DNA from: Lentzea sp. NBRC 105346
GTDB lineage: Bacteria > Actinomycetota > Actinomycetes > Mycobacteriales > Pseudonocardiaceae
Assembly (NCBI RefSeq): GCF_030269605.1
Contig: NZ_BSTQ01000010.1
Span: 249,497-312,474, forward strand
Reading direction: 5' to 3'
DNA: 62,978 bases
Under the pieces are notes generated by a model that did no database searches, was not told the DNA's origin, and saw only the letters and a list, made by a program, of their open reading frames with translations. A program made the position numbers and the translations under genes. Shown here one piece after another: positions 19,017 through 27,594 of this stretch (its first letter is position 1; each line of letters starts with the position of its first letter).

Positions 19017-20153
19017 TCAGGCGTCCGCTTCGCGCAGGACGCGCAGGACGTTCGCGCCGGCGAGCTTGGCGCAGTCGTCCTCGGACCAGTTCTTCTCCAG
19101 CAGCGCGCCGAACAGGACCGGGTAGGTGGAGACGTTCTCCAGGCCCTCGGGCAGCTCCCGGACGCCGTCGTAGTCGCCGCCGAGCCCGATGTGGTCGATG
19201 CCCGCGACCTCGCGCGCGTGCTCGAGGTGGGCGACGACGTCGTCGACGGTGACCTTCGGCCGGGGCCCGCCCTCGGTCCACGAGTCGGCGAACCGCTGCC
19301 TGACCTCCAGGTCAGCGTGCTTCTCACCGGCGGCGGTCATGGCGTCGCGCAGGGCCGCGTCCCAGGCCGCGACACGCGGCGACACGAAGTCCGGGACGAA
19401 TGTGATCATGGCCACACCGCCGTTGTCGGCCAACTTGCCCAGAACTTCGTCCGGAATGTTGCGCGGATGGTCGGCGACCGCTCGGCAGGACGAGTGACTG
19501 AAGATCACCGGTTTGGCCGAAACCGCCAACGCATCGTGCATCGTGCTCGGTGCCACGTGGGACAGGTCGACGAGCATGCCGATCCGGTTCATCTCCCGCA
19601 CGACGTCCTTGCCGAATTCGGTCAGACCGTCGTGTTCGGGCTGGTCAGTGGCCGAATCGGCCCACGGGGTGTTGTCGTTGTGCGTCAGCGTCATGTAGCG
19701 GACGCCCAGCCGCCGCAGCGCGCGCAACACGCCGAGTGAAGAGTTGATGGAATGGCCGCCCTCCGCACCGATCAAGGAGGCGATCCGGCCGGACGCGAAC
19801 ACGGCCTCGGCCTCGTCGGCGGTGGTGGCGATCCCGAGGTGGTCGGGGTACCGCTCGCAGAGCTCGTGCACCAGCTCTACCTGCTCCAGAACAGCCGTGA
19901 CGGCGCTGTCGCCCTCAAGCCGGCAGGGGATGAAAACGGACCAGAACTGCATCCCGAGTCCGCCCTCACGGGCCTTCACGAAGTCGGTGTGGAGCTTCGG
20001 CTGGAGCTCGCGGAGATTCACCTTGGCGGCGGTGTCGAAGACGTTCTCGGTTGAATTTTCACCGAAGAAGTCCCGGAGTGACCACGGCAGGTCGTTGTGT
20101 CCGTCCACCAGTGGCACACGCTGCAACAACGCCTTGGCCCGGTCCTGACTCAC
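19017..20153 (-). CDS. Membrane dipeptidase, M19 (renal dipeptidase) family
   Basis: 378 aa. The binuclear zinc motifs are visible: VDGHNDLPW near the N-terminus, IGAEGGHSI (bridging Glu), [11 protein letters not shown], and [18 protein letters not shown] supplies the C-terminal Asp. It hydrolyses dipeptides, including L-D and dehydro forms. There is no signal peptide, so it is probably cytoplasmic despite the family name. The GTG at 20153 is preferred because AGGAG lies exactly 6 nt upstream; the in-frame TTG at 20159 abuts that site. Confidence 0.92.
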   Translation of the reverse strand: MSQDRAKALLQRVPLVDGHNDLPWSLRDFFGENSTENVFDTAAKVNLRELQPKLHTDFVKAREGGLGMQFWSVFIPCRLEGDSAVTAVLEQVELVHELCERYPDHLGIATTADEAEAVFASGRIASLIGAEGGHSINSSLGVLRALRRLGVRYMTLTHNDNTPWADSATDQPEHDGLTEFGKDVVREMNRIGMLVDLSHVAPSTMHDALAVSAKPVIFSHSSCRAVADHPRNIPDEVLGKLADNGGVAMITFVPDFVSPRVAAWDAALRDAMTAAGEKHADLEVRQRFADSWTEGGPRPKVTVDDVVAHLEHAREVAGIDHIGLGGDYDGVRELPEGLENVSTYPVLFGALLEKNWSEDDCAKLAGANVLRVLREADA

Positions 20154-20407
20154 ACGCAACTCCTAGATGTCGTCATGAGGGGGACTCGCGTTACACCCCC
20201 TATCCAGTTGTCAGCCGATCGTGTGACAAGTGGGTCCATCTGTCACAACTCAATAGGGATAGATACCCGATTGATCGTCCCGTAGACCCGCTTGGGCGGC
20301 TACGCTGCCCCAGACGACACCACTTTCGGTCGATCAGTGGCGCGGCTGATTGGACGAAAGTCCCGGTGCCGGTCGGGGGGCACGACCGACTCCAGGGAGG
20401 TAGTGAC

Positions 20408-21124
20408 GTGGCTGCCGTCGGCTTAGGTCAGGCCGTTCGTACCACGCCAGCCGGCTCGTTGCCGGCGAACATGGTCCCGCACCCGCGGGAAGAGCTTTTT
20501 TCAGTGCTGGTGGTCGACGACCACCCACTGCTGAGGGAGGCGATATCAGCTCGGCTCACCCAGATGGGAGCCGGGACAGTGCATGAGGCCGCATCGGTGG
20601 CGGAGGCTCGGGCGCGGGCACTCGCAACCGGTCCGTGCGACCTCGCGATCCTCGATCTGGGTCTGCCGGATGGCACCGGCATCGACCTGGTCACGGAACT
20701 CCGTGCCCAGGGCTGGCCCCGCATCGTGGTCCTCGCATCCTCCGACGACCCCTACGCGGTCAGGTCGGCCTTCCAGGCGGGCGCCCAGGCGTACCTCCTG
20801 AAGTCCGCCTCTCCGATGGTGGTCACCGACGGGGTGCGCCGGGTTCTCGATGGCGGCGTTTACGCAGATCCGAGCGTGGCACCAGTGCTCGCAGCGGGTA
20901 CTCGGGTGCCGGGCACCGACAACACGCCGCGGGAGCTTTCCGCGCGTGAGGTCGAGGTGCTCCAGCTGGTCGCCGATGGCCAGAGCAACAAGGAGATCGG
21001 CGAGGCTCTGAGCTTGTCCGCGCTCACGGTGAAGTCTCACCTGAGCCGGATCGGCCGGAAGCTGGGCACCGGCGATCGCGCCCAGATGGTCGCGCTGGCC
21101 ATGCGTGCCGGCGTGATCCGTTAG
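20408..21124 (+). CDS. NarL/FixJ-type response regulator
   Basis: 238 aa. The receiver carries the acidic pair Asp37-Asp38, phospho-acceptor Asp83 (ILDLGLPDG) and Lys132. The C-terminal LuxR HTH is LSAREVEVLQLVADGQSNKE, then SALTVKSHLSRIGRKL. The start GTG 20408 is supported by GGGAGG at 20395-20400, giving a 30-residue N-terminal extension before the receiver. No sensor kinase is adjacent. The 254-nt gap to the divergent dipeptidase is AT-richer than its surroundings and must hold promoters for both; I see no clear operator in it. Confidence 0.9.
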   Translation: MAAVGLGQAVRTTPAGSLPANMVPHPREELFSVLVVDDHPLLREAISARLTQMGAGTVHEAASVAEARARALATGPCDLAILDLGLPDGTGIDLVTELRAQGWPRIVVLASSDDPYAVRSAFQAGAQAYLLKSASPMVVTDGVRRVLDGGVYADPSVAPVLAAGTRVPGTDNTPRELSAREVEVLQLVADGQSNKEIGEALSLSALTVKSHLSRIGRKLGTGDRAQMVALAMRAGVIR

Positions 21125-21192
21125 GACCGGTTGAAGCACTGAACCGGCCGAACACAACTGCGAGTGGTGCGTTCGTCGTAGGGTCATCCGCT

Positions 21193-22440
21193 GTGGATGT
21201 ACCCGCCGACGAGCCAACCGCACCAACCGGAGCTGATCCGGTACCACTGACGGAGCCTGCTGATGGGGTTCCGCCCGTGGTCGCCGACCCAACTGCGCTC
21301 CGGCGAGCCGCTACCGCGCTCGCCGGGGCGAAGGGCCCGGTCGCGGTGGACACCGAGCGAGCCTCGGGCTACCGCTACTCGCAACGTGCCTATCTGGTGC
21401 AACTGCGCCGGGACGGTGCCGGCACCGTGCTGGTCGACCCGATCGCCCTGGGCGGTCGTCTCGACCCGCTGGTGGAGGCACTGGACGGCACCGAGTGGGT
21501 GCTGCACGCAGCGTCGCAAGACCTGCCGTGCCTCGCCGAACTCGGGCTGCGTCCCAGCGCGCTGTTCGACACCGAGCTGGCGGGCAGGCTGGCTGGGTTC
21601 GAACGAGTTGCCCTCGGCACACTCGTCGAGCGTTTGCTCGGCTATCGGCTCGAAAAGGGGCACGGCGCGGCCGACTGGTCGCGCCGTCCCCTCCCAGCCG
21701 ACTGGCTGAACTACGCCGCGCTCGACGTCGAACTGCTCGTCGATCTGCGCGACGTGCTGGAGCAGGAGCTCGAGCGCCAGGGCAAGCTGGCCTGGGCTCT
21801 GGAGGAGTTCGAAGCCGTCCGGCTCGCTCCGCTCCCCCGTCCCCGCACCGACCCGTGGCGCCGGACGTCCGGCATCCACCGGGTCCGCAACCCCCGCCAG
21901 CTCGCGATGGTGCGCGCGCTGTGGGAGACCCGTGACTCCGTGGCCCGCGAGCGCGACATCGCGCCCGGCCGCGTCCTGCCCGACAGCGCGTTGATGGAAG
22001 CCGCCGCACGCAACCCCGCAGATGAGGCTGAGCTGCTCGCTCTGCCCGTTTTCCGCGGCCGGGCGCAGCGCCGCATGGTCGGGACATGGATGGGCGCGCT
22101 GCGCCGCGCTGGGGCCCTGCCGAAGGACCAGCTGCCCGAGCCCGCACCCCAGCACGACGGCCCGCCACCGCCGAACCGGTGGGGCGACAAGGATCCCGAC
22201 GCCGCCGCCCGGCTCGCCGCCGCGCGCACGGCGTTGAACGCCATCGCCGAGGCCAACACGCTGCCCGTCGAGAACCTGCTGCTGCCGGACCTGGTGCGCC
22301 GCACCTGCTGGCAGCCGCCGGAAGACATCTCCACCGAGGGCATCACCGCCACGCTGCGCGAGGGCGGCGCCCGGTCGTGGCAGATCGAGCTGACCGCGGA
22401 CGCCCTGGCCAAGGCACTCACCGCCACGGCGGCGGCCTGA
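21193..22440 (+). CDS. rnd: Ribonuclease D
   Basis: 415 aa, 3'-5' exoribonuclease of the DEDDy class. Exo I is VDTERASGY (Asp53, Glu55), Exo II contains Asp110 (HAASQD) and Exo III is YAALD (Tyr174, Asp178). An HRDC-like region follows from about residue 225. Function in tRNA/stable RNA 3' maturation is from family knowledge. The start GTG 21193 lacks an obvious Shine-Dalgarno sequence. Its TGA shares one base with the ATG of the next gene, coupling the two. Confidence 0.93.
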   Translation: MDVPADEPTAPTGADPVPLTEPADGVPPVVADPTALRRAATALAGAKGPVAVDTERASGYRYSQRAYLVQLRRDGAGTVLVDPIALGGRLDPLVEALDGTEWVLHAASQDLPCLAELGLRPSALFDTELAGRLAGFERVALGTLVERLLGYRLEKGHGAADWSRRPLPADWLNYAALDVELLVDLRDVLEQELERQGKLAWALEEFEAVRLAPLPRPRTDPWRRTSGIHRVRNPRQLAMVRALWETRDSVARERDIAPGRVLPDSALMEAAARNPADEAELLALPVFRGRAQRRMVGTWMGALRRAGALPKDQLPEPAPQHDGPPPPNRWGDKDPDAAARLAAARTALNAIAEANTLPVENLLLPDLVRRTCWQPPEDISTEGITATLREGGARSWQIELTADALAKALTATAAA

Positions 22441-24257
22441 TGGGGCCCGACTTACCGAGAGCCCAGACGGTCATCCGGGCCAAGTCGATCAAGAAGGTGG
22501 TGGTGCACAACGCGCCACCACCGGTCGACTGGACCGGCACGAGCAACCTGCCCGCCCGCAACCCGCGGTTCACCGGCCGAGTGGATCTGCTGGCCGAACT
22601 CGATCGGTTGGACGGCCCGGTCGTGTTGCGCGGCCTCGGTGGCGTCGGCAAGAGCCAGCTGGCGCTGGAACACGCACATGGTGGCGAGTTCACCGTGCGC
22701 TGGTGGGTGCGCGCGGCCAACGAGAGCACGCTGACCGCCGACCTGGTCGCCCTGGCGGACGCGCTCGGGTTCGACATCACCCACGAGCGGGTGGTCGCGC
22801 GGCTGCTGGTCGAGCTCGGCAAGCGGGACGACTGGCTGCTGGTCCTCGACAACGCCGAGGACCCCGAGCTGCTCACCAGGTTCCCCTCGACCGGCCGCGT
22901 GGTGATCACCACGCGGAACCGGGGCATCTCCGGGGTGACGGTGGACGTGCCCGAGATGACCCACGGCGAGGCCGTCGCGTTCCTCGACGAGGCTCCCGAC
23001 GCCGCCGAGCTGGCCGAGGTGCTCGGCCACCTGCCCCTCGCGCTCGCGCAGGCGCGTGCCTACGTGGACGTCCACGGCTGTTCGATCCGCCGCTACCTGG
23101 ACCTGTACGCGGAGGCATCGGCGGAGCTGCTGAAGATCGGCCCGAAACCGGTCGGCTACCCGCACACCGTCGCCACGACGTGGTTGCTGCACTTCCGCGC
23201 CCTGTCCAAGGCGGCGGTCGGTGTGCTGGAACTGACCGCCTTCCTGGCGCCCGACTCGATCCCGTTGGGCCTGCTGCTGCACGTGCTGCCGAAGGAGGAG
23301 GTGGCGCGGGAGAGTGTGATCGGCGAGCTGGTGGCCACGTCGCTGCTCGCACGCGCCGACGACCACCACGTGCGAGTCCACCGGCTCGTGCAGGAGGTGA
23401 CCCGGTCGCGGCTGACGGCCAAGGAGCGGGCGAAGCGGTTGTCCCACACGGTCAGGTTCCTGGGCGGCCTGCTCCCCGACGCGCCGGCCATGCCGGAGAA
23501 CTGGCCGCTCATGGCGGCCATCGGACCGCACGCGCAGGCGGCCGCGCTGCATGTGAAGACCACGTCGCGCGACGCGAAACTCGCCGGACTGCTGCTTTCC
23601 GGTGTCGGGATGCACCTGCGCAGCCGCGGCGAGCCCGCCGCGGCCGTGGAGCTGTTCGAGCGCGCCATGTCCCTGCACGATGGCCGGAGCAGGACCGAGC
23701 GGCTGGCGAGGGCCGGTACCTGGATGGAGATCGGCGCCGCGCAGGCTGCGCTGCGCGATCCACCGGCGATGGTGAAGGCGCTCAACCAGGCGATGACGCT
23801 GCTGGACCGCACCCTGGGCCCGGCCCACCCGTTGCTGGTCGAACCGCTCACCCAGATGTCGATGATGCTGATCGTGCACGATCAGCACGAGCTGGCGATG
23901 CCCCGGCTGCGCAGCGCATTGATGATCAAGCTGGCGCAGCGCGGCGAGCAGGATGTCGAGCTCGCGATGATCATGCACAACCTGGCGATGTGCGCCGGCC
24001 GGGCGAAGCAGCACTCCGAGTCGCTCACCTTTCACCACATGGCGATCGGCATCATCGAGAAGCTGCTGGGCCCCGAGCACTCACAGCTCGTCTCCCTGCT
24101 GCCCAACTACGCCGCCGACGCCATCGACGCTGGGCAACCGGAGCTGGCGCGGTCGCTGTTGCTGCGGGCGTTGCCCGTACTGCGGGAGAAGCTGGGGCCC
24201 GAGCACGAGCACACGCGGCGCGCGGAACGACTGCTGGCCGAGCTCGGTCAGACCTGA
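22440..24257 (+). CDS. STAND (NB-ARC-like) ATPase with C-terminal TPRs
   Basis: 605 aa. A short N-terminal region of about 40 residues is followed by P-loop GLGGVGKSQLALEHA, Walker B-like WLLVLDNAED and the sensor VVITTRNR, i.e. an NB-ARC/STAND switch. From about residue 390 helical tetratricopeptide-type repeats appear (for example LDRTLGPAHPLL and LLGPEHSQL). No effector or DNA-binding domain is recognisable, so it may work through a partner. It starts on the rnd stop codon (TGATG), an odd pairing. Its 3' end overlaps the convergent MerR gene by 10 nt. Such proteins act in signalling or anti-phage sensing; the role here is unknown. Confidence 0.82.
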   Translation: MGPDLPRAQTVIRAKSIKKVVVHNAPPPVDWTGTSNLPARNPRFTGRVDLLAELDRLDGPVVLRGLGGVGKSQLALEHAHGGEFTVRWWVRAANESTLTADLVALADALGFDITHERVVARLLVELGKRDDWLLVLDNAEDPELLTRFPSTGRVVITTRNRGISGVTVDVPEMTHGEAVAFLDEAPDAAELAEVLGHLPLALAQARAYVDVHGCSIRRYLDLYAEASAELLKIGPKPVGYPHTVATTWLLHFRALSKAAVGVLELTAFLAPDSIPLGLLLHVLPKEEVARESVIGELVATSLLARADDHHVRVHRLVQEVTRSRLTAKERAKRLSHTVRFLGGLLPDAPAMPENWPLMAAIGPHAQAAALHVKTTSRDAKLAGLLLSGVGMHLRSRGEPAAAVELFERAMSLHDGRSRTERLARAGTWMEIGAAQAALRDPPAMVKALNQAMTLLDRTLGPAHPLLVEPLTQMSMMLIVHDQHELAMPRLRSALMIKLAQRGEQDVELAMIMHNLAMCAGRAKQHSESLTFHHMAIGIIEKLLGPEHSQLVSLLPNYAADAIDAGQPELARSLLLRALPVLREKLGPEHEHTRRAERLLAELGQT

Positions 24258-24889
24258 TCCTCTTCCTTGGCCCGCCGCTCCGACTCGACGGCGTGGGCCA
24301 TCCGCCGCAGTGCGATGAGGGCGGCGTCACCGAGGATCGTGCCGACGACCATCGACTCGACCAGGTCGTCGACGGACTTCGCCCGGCCGAGCATGTAGTC
24401 GAGGTCGGCCTTCGCGATCATCTCCAGTGCGGCCATGTAGGGCTCGAGCTGCTCGTGGAACCGGTCGTGCCCGAGTGACCGGGCCGCCGACAGCACCGCG
24501 GTGAGCATCCGGCTGATCTCCCAGTGCTCGGCGTCGACGTCTTCGTGCCTGCCATGCCGGGCGAGGAAGTCCTTCACCTCCTGCACGGACCGCTCGTCGA
24601 TCGGCGTGTTGGGCACGGTCGTGATCGCCTCCTGCACCATGCCGAGCTTCTTGTGCATGGTCTGCTCCGACGAGTCGATCGCCGCCAGCGCGTCGCGGAC
24701 CGCCGAGATGGACAGCTCGCCGACGTCCACCAGCGCGCGCACCAGGCGCAGGCGGCGCAGGTGCGACTCGTCGTAGTGGGCCTGGTTCGGGCTGGTCAGC
24801 ACGCCGGCGGGCAGCAGTCCCTCACGCAGGTAGTACTTGATCGTCGGCACCGGGACGCCACTTCGCTTCGAAAGCTCGCCAACACGCAT
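24248..24889 (-). CDS. MerR family transcriptional regulator
   Basis: 213 aa. The N-terminal winged helix is MRVGELSKRSGVPVPTIKYY with the expected wing (LLPAG, then HLRRLRLVRAL). The C-terminal 130 residues are helical with no Cys metal site, so an organic ligand or a protein signal is likely. It is divergent from the membrane-protein pair at 24950, with only 60 nt between starts, and is probably its regulator. Confidence 0.9.
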   Translation of the reverse strand: MRVGELSKRSGVPVPTIKYYLREGLLPAGVLTSPNQAHYDESHLRRLRLVRALVDVGELSISAVRDALAAIDSSEQTMHKKLGMVQEAITTVPNTPIDERSVQEVKDFLARHGRHEDVDAEHWEISRMLTAVLSAARSLGHDRFHEQLEPYMAALEMIAKADLDYMLGRAKSVDDLVESMVVGTILGDAALIALRRMAHAVESERRAKEEDQV

Positions 24890-24949
24890 GCGGATAGTGT
24901 AGCTTTCCGATAGTAGAGAGTGCCGCTATCCACTTTGGGGAGAGAAGAC
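24890..24949. promoter_or_regulatory. Divergent promoter/operator of merR and the membrane-protein pair
   Basis: This 60-nt gap holds repeats of a GATAG core: GGATAGTG at 24892-24899, CCGATAGTA at 24907-24915 and the inverted CGCTATCC at 24924-24931. The outer two form an imperfect inverted repeat (7 of 8). This is consistent with a MerR operator placed inside the promoter spacer. GGGGAGAGAA before 24950 is the ribosome binding site of the rightward gene. Confidence 0.5.
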
Positions 24950-25846
24950 ATGTTGCGCACCGCGTTGCAGTGGCACCGGCCGCTGGTGGTCTTCGGCCTG
25001 GCGATGGCCGCGCTGATCCCGGTCACCCTGATCGGCCTCGTGGCCGACGACCGCGTCCTGACCGGGACGCCGATCTGGTTCAAGCCGCTCAAGTTCTCGA
25101 TCTCGTTCGTCCTCTACTCGTTCACCCTCGCCTGGTTCCTGACGTTCCTCGACGGCCGTCTGCGCCGGTTCGGCCGGTGGGCGGGAACGATCATCACGGC
25201 CGCGAGCGCGATCGAGATGAGCGTGATAGTCGGCCAGGTCATCCGGGGTAAGCGCAGCCACTTCAACTTCGAGACGCCGCTCGACGGCGCGCTGTTCTCG
25301 GTCATGGGCGCGACCATCGTCGTGCTGTGGGTGATGCACGCCGCCATCGCGATCCTGTTGCTGCGCGCCAAGTTCGAGAACCAGGCGCTGGCCTGGTCCG
25401 TCCGCCTGGGACTGATCGTCGCGTTCTTCGGCCTCGGCGTCGCGTTCCTGATGATCGGCCCCAAGCCCGGCCAGGACATGAAGGCGGGCATCATCGGCGC
25501 GCACAGCGTCGGCGCACCGGACGGCGGCTCGTACATGGCACTCACCGGCTGGAGCACCGAGGCCGGCGACCTGCGCGTGCCGCACTTCATCGGGATGCAC
25601 GCGGTGCAGGTGCTCCCGGTCCTGATCGCACTGCTCGGCCGCTGGGCGACCGTCCGCCTGGTGTGGGTGCTCGGCGCCGGTTACCTCGGCGTGCTCGCCC
25701 TCACGACGTGGCAGGCCCTGCGCGGCCAGTCGCTGATCCACCCCGACTCGATCACCCTGCTCGCCTTCGCCGCCCTGGTCGCCGCGACCGCACTCGGCGT
25801 CGTGTGGGCCCGCACCGAAACGCACAAGGAGCTCGTCGCAGCATGA
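24950..25846 (+). CDS. Seven-TM integral membrane protein of unknown function
   Basis: 298 aa. Hydropathy by eye gives about seven membrane segments, for example PLVVFGLAMAALIPVTLIGL at the start and LLAFAALVAATALGVVWA at the end. The His pair in PHFIGMHAVQ and the short motif KPLKFSISF are notable. ATG 24950 has a GGGGAGAGAA site. It overlaps the ABA4-like gene (ATGA) and is divergent from merR. I do not recognise a characterised family. Confidence 0.8.
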   Translation: MLRTALQWHRPLVVFGLAMAALIPVTLIGLVADDRVLTGTPIWFKPLKFSISFVLYSFTLAWFLTFLDGRLRRFGRWAGTIITAASAIEMSVIVGQVIRGKRSHFNFETPLDGALFSVMGATIVVLWVMHAAIAILLLRAKFENQALAWSVRLGLIVAFFGLGVAFLMIGPKPGQDMKAGIIGAHSVGAPDGGSYMALTGWSTEAGDLRVPHFIGMHAVQVLPVLIALLGRWATVRLVWVLGAGYLGVLALTTWQALRGQSLIHPDSITLLAFAALVAATALGVVWARTETHKELVAA

Positions 25847-26289
25847 ACACCCTTTTCAGCCTGACGTTCGTGGGCGTGGCGCCGGTCTGGGCGTTGATGA
25901 TCTTCGCCCCGAAGTGGCGGTACACCGAGCGGATCGCCGCCTCGCCGTGGGTCCCGGCGGTGCCGGTCGCGATCTACATCGCGCTCGCAGTCCCGCGCCT
26001 GGGCGAGCTGCTCCCCCTGGTTACCCGGCCGGAGCTGCCCGCACTGGCGGAGTTCATGAGCACCCCCGCGGGCGCCACGCTGGTGTGGGCGCACATGATC
26101 GCGTGGGACGTCTTCGTCGGGCAGTGGATGTACCGCGAGGGCCGGCGGTTGGACATCAACCCGCTGCTCATGGCGCCCGTGCTGGTGGTCACGATCCTGC
26201 TGGCGCCGTTCGGGTTGCCGCTGTTCCTGATCCTCCGCAAGGTGTGTGACGCAACGAACAGGGGGACTCCGGTAGTTACTGGCCAGTAA
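25843..26289 (+). CDS. ABA4-like (DUF4281) membrane protein
   Basis: 148 aa, four membrane segments. The pattern (PVWALMIFAP near the N-terminus, WAHMIAWDVFVGQWMYRE in the middle) matches the ABA4-like family, named after the plant protein needed for neoxanthin formation. Bacterial function is not established. The start overlaps the upstream stop (ATGA). The stop codon lies inside a 16-bp palindrome (26275-26290) that probably regulates the fadAB pair downstream. Confidence 0.8.
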   Translation: MNTLFSLTFVGVAPVWALMIFAPKWRYTERIAASPWVPAVPVAIYIALAVPRLGELLPLVTRPELPALAEFMSTPAGATLVWAHMIAWDVFVGQWMYREGRRLDINPLLMAPVLVVTILLAPFGLPLFLILRKVCDATNRGTPVVTGQ

Positions 26290-26290
26290 C
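26275..26290. promoter_or_regulatory. Perfect 16-bp palindrome, candidate TetR-type operator upstream of fadA
   Basis: GTTACTGGCCAGTAAC is fully self-complementary and lies 87 nt before the fadA start, over the stop of the preceding gene. A related palindrome follows at 26309-26320. Together they suggest the consensus TTAC(T/C)GGCC(A/G)GTAA for a repressor of the beta-oxidation genes. The regulator is not in the window. Confidence 0.65.
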
Positions 26291-26308
26291 GAGGGCTACA
26301 GTGGTCGT

Positions 26309-26320
26309 TACCGGCCGGTA
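26309..26320. promoter_or_regulatory. Second palindrome of the fadA operator pair
   Basis: TACCGGCCGGTA is a perfect 12-bp palindrome with the same core as the site 19 nt upstream. A possible -10 hexamer TACAGT at 26297-26302 lies between the two palindromes, so a protein bound here would cover the transcription start. Promoter placement is inferred. Confidence 0.55.
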
Positions 26321-26376
26321 GGACTCGCGCCCCTAGCCGGTTGGACAGAGTTGTTCACCACGAGTGGAGGAGAGCC

Positions 26377-27594
26377 GTGGCCGCACCAGCAGCGCCGGCA
26401 CGCGTTCGGAACGTGGTCTTCGTCGACGGCGTTCGGACGCCGTTCGGCAAGGCCGGCCCGAAGGGCATTTTCGCCGAGACCCGCGCCGACGACCTCGTCG
26501 TCAAGGTGATCCGTGAGCTGCTGCGCAGGCACCCCGAGCTGCCGCCGGAGCGCGTGGACGAGGTCGCGATCGCCGCGACCACCCAGATCGGCGACCAGGG
26601 CCTCACCATCGGCCGCACCGCCGCACTGCTGGCGGGCCTGCCGAAGTCCGTACCCGGTTACTCCGTCGACCGCATGTGCGCCGGCGCGATGACCGCCGTC
26701 ACCACGGCGGCGAGCGGCATCGCGTTCGGCGCCTACGACGTGGCCATCGCGGGCGGTGTCGAGCACATGGGCCGGCACCCGATGGGCGAGGGCGTCGACC
26801 CGAACCCGCGCTTCCTGTCCGACCGGATCGTCGACACCAGCGCGCTCGTGATGGGTCAGACCGCCGAGAACCTGCACGACCGGTTCCCGGAGATCACCAA
26901 GGACCGCGCCGACGCGTACGCCGCGGCCTCGCAGGCCAAGTACGACGCCGCGGTGAAGGCGGGCAAGATCGGCCCCGAGCTGGTCCCCGTCGCCACGCGT
27001 TCCGCCGAGCACGGCTGGGGCCTCGCGACGGCCGACGAGCCGCCGCGTCCGGGCACCACGGTCGAGGACCTCGGCAAGCTCAAGACGCCGTTCCGCCCGC
27101 ACGGCCGGGTCACCGCGGGCAACGCGGCCGGCCTGAACGACGGCGCGACCGGCTGCATCCTCGCCGAGGAGGAGACCGCGCGTTCGCTCGGTCTGCCGAT
27201 CGGCATGCGGATGGTCGGCTACTCGTTCCTCGGCGTCGAGCCCGAGGTCATGGGCGTGGGTCCCGTCCCCGCCACCGAGAAGGCGCTCGAGCGGGCCGGT
27301 CTGTCCATTGAGGACATCGGCCTGTTCGAGATCAACGAGGCGTTCGCCGTGCAGGTGCTGGCGTTCCTCGACCACTTCAAGATCGCCGACGACGACCCGC
27401 GCGTGAACCAGTGGGGCGGCGCGATCGCCACGGGCCACCCGCTCGCCTCTTCGGGTGTCCGGTTGATGACGCAGCTGTCGCGTCAGTTCGCCGAGCGGCC
27501 GGACGTCCGCTACGGCCTCACCACCATGTGCATCGGTATCGGCATGGGCGGAACTGTCATCTGGGAGAACCCGAACTGGAGTGGCGACAAGTGA
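26377..27594 (+). CDS. fadA: Acetyl-CoA C-acyltransferase (3-ketoacyl-CoA thiolase)
   Basis: 405 aa, thiolase fold. The nucleophile is Cys101 (DRMCAGAM), with His354 (GHPLASSG) and Cys385 (CIGIGMGG) at the active site and the INEAFAV loop present. It cleaves 3-ketoacyl-CoA with CoA in the last step of beta-oxidation. The GTG 26377 follows GAGGAGA, which fixes the start. Its stop overlaps the start of fadB (GTGA), so the two subunits of the trifunctional-type complex are coupled. Confidence 0.95.
   Translation: MAAPAAPARVRNVVFVDGVRTPFGKAGPKGIFAETRADDLVVKVIRELLRRHPELPPERVDEVAIAATTQIGDQGLTIGRTAALLAGLPKSVPGYSVDRMCAGAMTAVTTAASGIAFGAYDVAIAGGVEHMGRHPMGEGVDPNPRFLSDRIVDTSALVMGQTAENLHDRFPEITKDRADAYAAASQAKYDAAVKAGKIGPELVPVATRSAEHGWGLATADEPPRPGTTVEDLGKLKTPFRPHGRVTAGNAAGLNDGATGCILAEEETARSLGLPIGMRMVGYSFLGVEPEVMGVGPVPATEKALERAGLSIEDIGLFEINEAFAVQVLAFLDHFKIADDDPRVNQWGGAIATGHPLASSGVRLMTQLSRQFAERPDVRYGLTTMCIGIGMGGTVIWENPNWSGDK

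Noticed and set aside
21125..21160. Short inverted repeat CCGGTT/AACCGG after the response regulator
   Set aside because: The 6-bp stem with 9-nt loop is too weak to call a terminator in a sequence of this GC content.
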